6,361 nucleotides of DNA from Rhodobacterales bacterium 34-62-10 (GTDB lineage Bacteria > Pseudomonadota > Alphaproteobacteria > Rhodobacterales > Rhodobacteraceae): NCBI GenBank assembly GCA_002282555.1, contig NCJR01000126.1, positions 1-6,361 of the forward strand. Direction: 5' to 3'. Position 1 is the first letter of the stretch; every line of letters begins with the position of its first letter. A program made the translations under genes and the position numbers. This document shows positions 1 through 6,361 of the stretch, in pieces. A model generated the notes under the pieces. That model did not search any database and was not told the origin of the DNA. It was given only the letters and a program-made list of their open reading frames with translations.

Positions 1-477
1 AAGACCGGCACCACCAACGAGGCCAAGGATGTCTGGTTCATCGGTTTCACCAGCAATATCGTGGCCGGGTGCTATATCGGGTATGACCAGCCGCGCCCTC
101 TGGGGCGTGGCGCCTCGGGTGGGGGCATGTGCGGCCCGGTGTTTCAGGAGTTCATGAAAAAGGCCACGGCGAAATACGGCGGCGGTCCCTTTGCCGTGCC
201 ACCGGGCGGGCATTTCATCAAGATCGACCGTTTCACCGGCGCGCGCCTGTCCGATGACGCCTCGGGCGATTATGTGGTGGCCGAATATTTCCGCGACGGC
301 GAAGAGCCGATCTTTGGCGTGATGTATGACGGCGGCTTCGCCATGGGATCGAACCTGCCACTGGTGCAGGAGGCGGGCGCACGTCTTGGCCGCGAGGTGA
401 CCACATCGACCGGGTCCACCGCGACTGTCGGCCCCAAGGCCAATTTCGGCACTGTCTCCTCGGGCGGGCTGTATTAG
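1..477 (+). CDS. mrcA: Penicillin-binding protein 1A (class A PBP), C-terminal part only
   Basis: Class A PBPs are inner-membrane enzymes that polymerise glycan strands and cross-link peptidoglycan in the periplasm. Only the last 158 residues are visible. The open frame runs in from the left edge, and its first residues are KTGTTNE, the conserved KTG box that lines the transpeptidase active site. The following WFIGFTSN, the GYDQPRPLG segment and the GPVFQEFMKKA helix (about residues 12 to 55) match the end of the PBP1A transpeptidase domain. A tail of about 100 residues follows, ending in a Ser/Thr/Gly-rich stretch that looks disordered. The SxxK and SxN motifs and the glycosyltransferase domain must lie to the left. 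The internal GTG at 61 is not a real start, because homology continues upstream of it. The family call is firm. The choice of symbol (mrcA, ponA or pbp1A) is convention. Confidence 0.93.
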   Translation, partial: KTGTTNEAKDVWFIGFTSNIVAGCYIGYDQPRPLGRGASGGGMCGPVFQEFMKKATAKYGGGPFAVPPGGHFIKIDRFTGARLSDDASGDYVVAEYFRDGEEPIFGVMYDGGFAMGSNLPLVQEAGARLGREVTTSTGSTATVGPKANFGTVSSGGLY

Positions 478-506
478 CGGCAGCCCCCGCGCAGCGGGAG
501 TGCCGC
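477..506 (+). terminator. GC-rich hairpin just after the PBP1A stop codon, possible weak terminator
   Basis: An outer arm GCGGCA (477-482) pairs perfectly with TGCCGC (501-506). An inner arm CCCGC (486-490) pairs with GCGGG (494-498) around a three-base loop GCA, leaving small internal bulges of three and two bases. The structure begins on the last base of the stop codon. No T run follows, so it is not a classic intrinsic terminator. It could slow polymerase, protect the 3' end of the upstream message, or separate PBP1A from prfB expression. Confidence 0.4.
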
Positions 507-579
507 CCCGCTTGCCCCGCAGCCGATGCTGGTCTATCACGCGGGGCGATCATCCGATCCCATCCTTGATCCATCCAGC

Positions 580-585
580 AGGAAG
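580..585 (+). promoter_or_regulatory. Ribosome binding site of prfB
   Basis: AGGAAG lies four bases before the ATG at 590. It supports that start over the open frame reaching back to 500, whose extra 30 residues do not resemble any release factor. Confidence 0.7.
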
Positions 586-589
586 ACCC

Positions 590-1717
590 ATGCGCGCCGA
601 GGTTCAGAACATGATTGCCGATATCCAGAAATCGCTGGAGCTTTTGCGCCAGCGGATGGATTGGGAGATGGCCCCGCATCGGCTTGAGGAATTCAACGCG
701 CGGGTGGAAGACCCGACCCTGTGGAACGATCCCGAAAAGGCGCAAGCCCTGATGCGGGACCGCCAGAACCTTGTGGACGCCATCGGCACCGTCAAGGGAA
801 TCGCGCAGGAATTGCAGGACAATATCGACCTGATCGAACTCGGCGAGATGGAAGAGGATACCGAGGTCGTCAAGGAGGCCGAAGCCGCGCTGAAAGCCTT
901 GAAGGTCAAGGCCGCCGAGAAGGAGCTGGAAGCGCTTCTGGATGGCGAGGCTGACGGCAATGACGCGTTTCTGGAGATCAACGCAGGTGCCGGTGGCACG
1001 GAAAGCTGCGACTGGGCCAGCATCCTTGCGCGCATGTATGTCCGCTGGGCCGAACGCAAAGGCTACAAGGTGGAAATGCAGGCCCAAAGCCCCGGCGAAG
1101 AGGCGGGGATCAAATCCGTGGTCTACAAGGTGTCGGGTCATAACGCCTATGGCTGGATGAAATCGGAATCGGGCGTACACCGCCTTGTCCGCATCAGCCC
1201 CTATGACAGTGCTGCACGGCGGCACACGTCCTTCTCCTCGGTCTGGGTCTATCCGGTCGTGGATGACAATATCGAGATCGAGGTGGCGCCCAACGATATC
1301 CGCATCGACACCTATCGCTCGTCTGGTGCAGGCGGGCAGCACGTCAACACCACCGACTCGGCGGTGCGGATCACCCACCTGCCTACCGGCATCGTCGTGA
1401 CCAGTTCGGAAAAATCGCAGCACCAGAACCGCGATATCGCCATGAAAGCGCTGAAATCGCGGCTTTACCAGTTGGAACTGGACAAGCGCAACGCCGCCAT
1501 CAACGAGGCGCATGCCGCCAAGGGCGAAGCGGGCTGGGGCAACCAGATCCGGTCCTACGTGTTGCAGCCCTATCAGATGGTCAAGGACCTGCGCACCGGG
1601 TTTGAAACATCGGATACCCAAGGCGTGCTGGACGGCGATCTGGACGGTCTGATGGCCGCCACACTCGCCATGGCCGTGTCGGGCAAGAGCCGGGCCGAGG
1701 CGCAGGCCGAAGGCTGA
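590..1717 (+). CDS. prfB: Peptide chain release factor 2 (RF2)
   Basis: RF2 recognises UGA and UAA stop codons in the ribosomal A site and triggers hydrolysis of peptidyl-tRNA in the cytoplasm. The protein is 375 residues, normal for the family. A helical N-terminal domain and the PCRF domain come first. The stop-codon recognition tripeptide is S203-P204-Y205, followed by DSAARRHTSFSS, and the catalytic GGQ loop is at residues 248-250 within RSSGAGGQHVN. The C-terminal part carries IRSYVLQPY and KDLRTG, typical of RF2. The residue matching E. coli position 246 is Ser244. The gene is one uninterrupted frame: where E. coli has its in-frame UGA and +1 shift, near codon 26, this gene reads ATG GAT (RQRMDWE). 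The RF2-type frameshift autoregulation is therefore absent. The gene ends in UGA, a codon decoded by its own product. It lies 112 bases after PBP1A and 69 before the amidase. Confidence 0.97.
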   Translation: MRAEVQNMIADIQKSLELLRQRMDWEMAPHRLEEFNARVEDPTLWNDPEKAQALMRDRQNLVDAIGTVKGIAQELQDNIDLIELGEMEEDTEVVKEAEAALKALKVKAAEKELEALLDGEADGNDAFLEINAGAGGTESCDWASILARMYVRWAERKGYKVEMQAQSPGEEAGIKSVVYKVSGHNAYGWMKSESGVHRLVRISPYDSAARRHTSFSSVWVYPVVDDNIEIEVAPNDIRIDTYRSSGAGGQHVNTTDSAVRITHLPTGIVVTSSEKSQHQNRDIAMKALKSRLYQLELDKRNAAINEAHAAKGEAGWGNQIRSYVLQPYQMVKDLRTGFETSDTQGVLDGDLDGLMAATLAMAVSGKSRAEAQAEG

Positions 1718-1772
1718 ACTCCGCTTGAAACCCTGACGGTTATCTGACGAAACTGCCACGGAACACCGGGGC

Positions 1773-1778
1773 AGGAGG
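1773..1778 (+). promoter_or_regulatory. Ribosome binding site of the amidase gene
   Basis: A perfect AGGAGG lies eight bases before the ATG at 1787. It favours this start over the in-frame ATG four codons later (1799). Confidence 0.75.
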
Positions 1779-1786
1779 GGTAACCG

Positions 1787-3217
1787 ATGGATGATCTGAT
1801 GAACCGCGACGCGTTGGAGCTGTCGTCGATGCTGGAGACGCGCGCGATCAGCGCGGCCGAGCTGATGCAGGCCACGCTTGACCAGATCGACGCGGTCAAT
1901 CCGGGCATCAACGCCGTGGTCAGCCTGCGTGATCCCGATGCGCTGCTGGCCGAGGCGAAAGCCGCAGACAACACTCCCCGCACGGGCTGGCTGCATGGGA
2001 TTCCCCTGGCGGTCAAGGACTTGGCAGATGTGGCAGGCATCCCCACCTCGATGGGATCGCCTGCTTTTGCCGATTTCGTGCCCAAAGCCGATTGCGGGGT
2101 CGTGGCACGGATGCGCGCGGCAGGGGGGCTGTTCATCGGCAAGACCAACACACCCGAATTCGGGCTGGGCAGCCACACCTTCAACCCGGTGCATGGCGCG
2201 ACGCTGAACCCCTATGACGCGACGCGCACCGTGGGCGGATCGTCGGGCGGGGCGGCGGCGGCGCTGGCGGCACGGATGATCGCGGTGACGGATGGGTCCG
2301 ATATGATGGGCTCGCTGCGCAATCCGGCGGGCTGGTGCAATGTCTATGGCATGCGCCCCAGTTGGGGCCGTGTCCCCGCCGATCCGGTGGGCGATACGTT
2401 TCTGCACCCGCTGGCGACTCTTGGCCCGATGGCGCGCAGCCCGCGCGACATGGCCGCAATGCTGGAAGTGCAGGCCGGACCCGACCCCCGCGTGCCCTTC
2501 GGCCTGCCGAAGGCAAGCTATCTGACGGGGATCGACGCGGATGTGACGGGCCGCCGCATCGGATATCTGGCCGATTGGGGCGGGGCCTATGCGATGGACG
2601 CAGGGGTGCTGGATCTGGTGGGCCATGCCGTGCAGGGGTTTGAGGGTCTGGGCTGCACCGTCGAGGCTGTGGATGCCCCCTTTAGCGCCGCCGAGATCTG
2701 GGAAAGCTGGCTGACCCTGCGGGCCTTTGCCAATGCCGGACGGCTGGACCCGCTTTATTCCGACCCCGCCAAGCGCAAACTGCTGAAGCCCGAGGCGATC
2801 TGGGAGATTGAAACCGGCCTTGCCCTGACCCCGATGCAGATTCAGCGCGCCAGCGTGATCCGGTCGCGCTGGTATGCCTGTGCTGCGGACCTGTTTGACA
2901 CCTATGACGCGCTTGTCCTGCCCTCGGCGCAGGTCTGGCCCTTTGCCGTGGAACTGGACTGGCCGAAAGAGATCGCAGGGCAGCCAATGGACACCTATCA
3001 CCGCTGGATGGAGGTGGTGATTCCCGTCAGTCTGATCGGTCTGCCCGCCATCTGCGTGCCCGCTGGCTTTGGCGCGGTGGGCAGCCCCGGTGCGGGCCTG
3101 CCGATGGGGATGCAACTGTTCGGGCGGCATGGCGACGATGCGGGGCTGTTGCAACTGGCGCAAGCCTGGCACCGGGCCACCGATTGGCCGAATCGGATGC
3201 CGCCCAAGCTGCCCTGA
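1787..3217 (+). CDS. Amidase signature family hydrolase, substrate unknown
   Basis: Members of this family hydrolyse amide bonds (or transfer the amide nitrogen, as GatA does) with a Ser-cisSer-Lys triad. At 476 residues it has the usual length. The triad can be placed: Lys77 in PLAVKDL, cis-Ser152 in GGSSGG, and nucleophile Ser176 in DMMGSLRNP. The spacings of 75 and 24 residues equal those of the mammalian fatty acid amide hydrolase triad (Lys142, Ser217, Ser241). The glycine and alanine-rich signature runs from about 147 to 195. The loop before the nucleophile reads D-M-M-G-S instead of the commoner D-T-G-G-S. It has no signal peptide, so it is probably cytoplasmic. It is unlikely to be GatA of the tRNA amidotransferase: gatB and gatC are not adjacent and the loop differs. 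The gap from prfB is 69 bases, so co-transcription is possible but the functions look unrelated. The family is secure; the substrate cannot be read from sequence. Confidence 0.92.
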   Translation: MDDLMNRDALELSSMLETRAISAAELMQATLDQIDAVNPGINAVVSLRDPDALLAEAKAADNTPRTGWLHGIPLAVKDLADVAGIPTSMGSPAFADFVPKADCGVVARMRAAGGLFIGKTNTPEFGLGSHTFNPVHGATLNPYDATRTVGGSSGGAAAALAARMIAVTDGSDMMGSLRNPAGWCNVYGMRPSWGRVPADPVGDTFLHPLATLGPMARSPRDMAAMLEVQAGPDPRVPFGLPKASYLTGIDADVTGRRIGYLADWGGAYAMDAGVLDLVGHAVQGFEGLGCTVEAVDAPFSAAEIWESWLTLRAFANAGRLDPLYSDPAKRKLLKPEAIWEIETGLALTPMQIQRASVIRSRWYACAADLFDTYDALVLPSAQVWPFAVELDWPKEIAGQPMDTYHRWMEVVIPVSLIGLPAICVPAGFGAVGSPGAGLPMGMQLFGRHGDDAGLLQLAQAWHRATDWPNRMPPKLP

Positions 3218-3233
3218 GGCTTGCGTTTTCGCG

Positions 3234-3260
3234 GGTTTGCGGTTCTCATCCGCAGCAACC
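3234..3260 (+). other. Hairpin in the amidase to DUF2189 gap
   Basis: GGTT (3234-3237) plus TGCGG (3238-3242) can pair with CCGCA (3250-3254) plus AACC (3257-3260). The loop has seven bases and a two-base GC bulge sits on the right arm. It has no T run. It ends 12 bases before the purine-rich ribosome binding site of the next gene, so it could be an mRNA processing or stability element, or chance pairing in GC-rich DNA. Confidence 0.3.
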
Positions 3261-3270
3261 GGAATGTGAC

Positions 3271-3277
3271 GGGGAGG
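3271..3277 (+). promoter_or_regulatory. Ribosome binding site of the DUF2189 gene
   Basis: GGGGAGG lies four bases before the ATG at 3282 and supports that start. Confidence 0.65.
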
Positions 3278-3281
3278 GACC

Positions 3282-4055
3282 ATGCCGGATACACCCAAAC
3301 ACGGGCTGCCCGACTTTGGGGCGGTCAGTTTTGCGATGCTGGCCGAGGCGCTGCGCCGCGGCTGGGCCGATATGCGCCGCGCGCCGCTTTACGGGTTGTT
3401 CTTCGCCTCGGTCTATGTGGCGCTGGGGCTGGTGCTGGCCTGGATCACATGGATCACGGGCAAGACCTATTGGCTGGTCTTTGCCGCCGTGGGCTTTCCG
3501 CTGGTCGGCCCCTTTGCCGCCGTGGGGCTTTACGATGTGAGCCGCCGTCTGGAACAGGGCCGCCCGCTGATCATGGCCGATATCCTGAGCGTGGTCTGGC
3601 GGCAATCGCGGCGGCAACTGCCGTCGATCTGCGCCATCATCATCATGGTGTTCCTGTTCTGGTTCTTTTTGGCGCATATGATCTTTGCGCTGTTCATGGG
3701 CCTGTCCACGATGACCAATATATCAAGCTCTTACGGGGTGTTCCTGACGCCCAACGGTCTGGCGATGCTGGCGGTGGGCACGGCGGTCGGCGGTGTCTTC
3801 GCGCTGCTGTTGTATATGATCACCGTCATCGCCCTGCCGCTGCTGCTGGAGCGTGAGGTGGATTTTGTCACCGCGATGATCACCAGTTTCCAGACGGTCA
3901 CCGCGAACCCTGCGCCGATGCTGGCCTGGGCCGCGCTGATTGCGGCGCTGACATTCGCCGCGATGCTGCCGGGGTTTCTGGGCCTGTTCATCGTGCTGCC
4001 GCTGCTGGGGCATGCGACATGGCATCTTTACCGCCTGGTGACGGCTGAGGCATAA
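3282..4055 (+). CDS. DUF2189-type predicted inner-membrane protein
   Basis: A 257-residue, strongly hydrophobic protein that resembles the DUF2189 family of predicted integral membrane proteins. I recognise the family by its overall pattern and not by a catalytic motif. No function is established that I know of. A soluble N-terminal stretch of about 35 residues contains the family-like [17 protein letters not shown]. About six membrane segments follow, near residues 36-58, 63-84, 114-140, 160-187, 212-228 and 229-248. The loop between the second and third is basic and probably cytoplasmic ([18 protein letters not shown]). A short segment near 141-158 rich in Ser and Thr may be periplasmic. 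No signal peptide or metal-binding cluster is visible. It is the last gene of the rightward group, 64 bases after the amidase. Its stop codon runs directly into a terminator. Presence as an integral membrane protein is clear; any role as transporter or regulator would be a guess. Confidence 0.85.
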   Translation: MPDTPKHGLPDFGAVSFAMLAEALRRGWADMRRAPLYGLFFASVYVALGLVLAWITWITGKTYWLVFAAVGFPLVGPFAAVGLYDVSRRLEQGRPLIMADILSVVWRQSRRQLPSICAIIIMVFLFWFFLAHMIFALFMGLSTMTNISSSYGVFLTPNGLAMLAVGTAVGGVFALLLYMITVIALPLLLEREVDFVTAMITSFQTVTANPAPMLAWAALIAALTFAAMLPGFLGLFIVLPLLGHATWHLYRLVTAEA

Positions 4056-4092
4056 AAAATGGCGCAGCACCAAAGGGTTGCCGCGCCATTTT
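4056..4092. terminator. Bidirectional intrinsic terminator between convergent genes
   Basis: AAAATGGCGC (4056-4065) is the exact reverse complement of GCGCCATTTT (4083-4092). The 17-base interior can pair further (GCA at 4067-4069 with TGC at 4079-4081, CC at 4070-4071 with GG at 4076-4077). On the + strand the stem ends in TTTT, followed by GATG and another TTTT. On the - strand it ends in six T, because the A run reaches back into the TAA stop of the DUF2189 gene. It sits between that gene and the end of ilvN (stop at 4110-4112), as expected for one hairpin that ends both transcripts. Confidence 0.88.
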
Positions 4093-4109
4093 GATGTTTT
4101 GCGTGAACC

Positions 4110-4673
4110 TTACGCCGTGCCGCGCGACAGGGCGGCCACGCCGGTGCGCGCCACTTCCTGCAGTCCCAAAGGGCGCATCAGTTCGGCGAAGGCGTCGATC
4201 TTTTCCGGCGCGCCCGTGATCTCGAACACGAAGCTGGTCAGGGTGCTGTCCACCACATTGGCGCGGAAGATATCGGCCAGACGCAGCGCCTCGACCCGCT
4301 TGTCGCCGGTGCCCGCCACCTTGAACAGCGCCAGTTCCCGCTCGACCGCCGCCCCTTCAACCGTCAGGTCATGCACCTCATGCACGGGCACGATCCGGCC
4401 CAGCTGCGCCTTGATCTGCTCGATCACCTGCGGCGTGCCGGTGGTGACGATGGTGATCCGGCTCAGATGCCCGGTGTGGTCGATCTCGGCCACGGTCAGG
4501 CTTTCGATGTTATAGCCGCGCCCGGAAAACAGCCCGATCACGCGGGCCAGAACCCCCGCCTCGTTATCGACGATGACCGCCAGCGTATGACGCTCTTCGA
4601 CATCCGAAAATGTTGACCGCAGGTTATAGGCCGAATGGCTGGTCGCGCCCTTCTTGATCTGTAATGCAGACAT
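4110..4673 (-). CDS. ilvN: Acetolactate synthase small (regulatory) subunit
   Basis: The small subunit binds the large catalytic subunit IlvB, raises its activity and usually confers feedback inhibition by valine or another branched-chain amino acid. The protein is 187 residues. After a polar N-terminal extension of about 28 residues comes an ACT domain (about 29-105) with VIVDNEAGVLARVIGLF and the GYNIESLTV strand, where the amino acid site forms. A second domain (about 106-180) with ERELALFKV and SFVFEITG matches the C-terminal domain of two-domain small subunits. It is thus like E. coli IlvH, not the short single-domain IlvN of E. coli, and could equally be named ilvH. The start at 4673 is preceded by AAAGGA eight bases upstream. 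It follows ilvB by 46 bases without any visible terminator, so the two are very likely one operon. The bidirectional hairpin downstream ends it. Confidence 0.96.
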   Translation of the reverse strand: MSALQIKKGATSHSAYNLRSTFSDVEERHTLAVIVDNEAGVLARVIGLFSGRGYNIESLTVAEIDHTGHLSRITIVTTGTPQVIEQIKAQLGRIVPVHEVHDLTVEGAAVERELALFKVAGTGDKRVEALRLADIFRANVVDSTLTSFVFEITGAPEKIDAFAELMRPLGLQEVARTGVAALSRGTA

Positions 4674-4681
4674 GGTCTTGG

Positions 4682-4687
4682 TCCTTT
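4682..4687 (-). promoter_or_regulatory. Ribosome binding site of ilvN
   Basis: On the - strand AAAGGA lies eight bases before the ATG at 4673, inside the 46-base gap after ilvB. A separate good site suggests ilvN is initiated on its own and not only by coupling to ilvB. Confidence 0.65.
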
Positions 4688-4719
4688 GATGGTAGCAGGG
4701 GGAGGCCGATCCGTCAGGA

Positions 4720-6361
<1,642 letters not shown>

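Noticed and set aside
61..63. GTG as the start of a separate small gene at the left edge
   Set aside because: The frame is open to base 1 and the upstream codons encode the KTG box of the same penicillin-binding protein, so this is an internal valine.
500..589. A 30-codon upstream extension of prfB with an earlier ATG-like start at 500
   Set aside because: The added residues are Arg/Pro-rich and unlike RF2 N-termini, and the ATG at 590 has a good ribosome binding site and begins a typical RF2 N-terminus.
1718..1786. Short repeat of CTGACG and weak AACC/GGTT pairing after prfB
   Set aside because: Too short and imperfect to distinguish from chance in GC-rich DNA.
1787..3217. Amidase as GatA of the Asp/Glu-tRNA amidotransferase
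   Set aside because: No gatB or gatC is adjacent, and the D-M-M-G-S loop and overall sequence fit general amidases better.
233..3298. A 1021-codon open frame on the - strand running opposite prfB and the amidase
   Set aside because: Its codons are exact reverse complements of the prfB and amidase codons, which share one phase. A stop would need TTA, CTA or TCA on the + strand, codons that GC-rich genes avoid, so the frame stays open by codon bias. The product is a low-complexity mix rich in Arg, His, Gln, Gly and Pro with no recognisable domain, and the + strand proteins are clear homologues of known families.
4674..4719. Possible attenuator or small gene in the ilvB to ilvN gap
   Set aside because: Only 46 bases, with no convincing hairpin plus T run and no open frame of note; it holds just the ilvN ribosome binding site.

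Overview
This window looks like ordinary core chromosome of a GC-rich alphaproteobacterium, most likely of the Rhodobacteraceae/Rhodobacterales. That assignment rests on the style of the proteins (a release factor 2 with an SPY tripeptide and no programmed frameshift, a two-domain acetolactate synthase small subunit of about 187 residues) and on strongly GC-biased codons. It is a judgement from recall of families, not from a database search. I see no rRNA, tRNA, CRISPR array, insertion sequence, phage gene or other sign of transfer.

Layout. The left edge cuts into the end of a class A penicillin-binding protein of the PBP1A type, which begins in the window exactly at its KTG active-site motif. 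After its stop codon comes a GC-rich hairpin, then prfB (peptide chain release factor 2), an amidase-signature hydrolase and a DUF2189-type multispanning membrane protein, all on the + strand with gaps of 64 to 112 bases. A strong, nearly symmetric hairpin flanked by A and T runs closes this rightward group. It lies between converging genes and probably stops transcription from both sides. On the - strand, read from the right edge leftward, is the acetolactate synthase pair: the large subunit ilvB (its first few dozen codons lie beyond the window) followed 46 bases later by the small regulatory subunit ilvN.

How the genes relate. IlvB and IlvN form one enzyme, the first common step of valine, leucine and isoleucine synthesis, with IlvN giving activity and feedback control. 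The rightward genes do unrelated jobs: wall synthesis, translation termination, amide hydrolysis and an unknown membrane role. Their shared strand and short gaps suggest possible co-transcription, but nothing ties their functions together.

I found no undescribed system. The points most worth a second look are residue-level: a Glu in place of the usual Mg-binding Asp in the thiamine-diphosphate motif of IlvB, a Met-Met-Gly-Ser oxyanion-hole loop in the amidase, and an in-frame release factor 2 lacking the usual autoregulatory frameshift. No gap between genes exceeds 300 bases.
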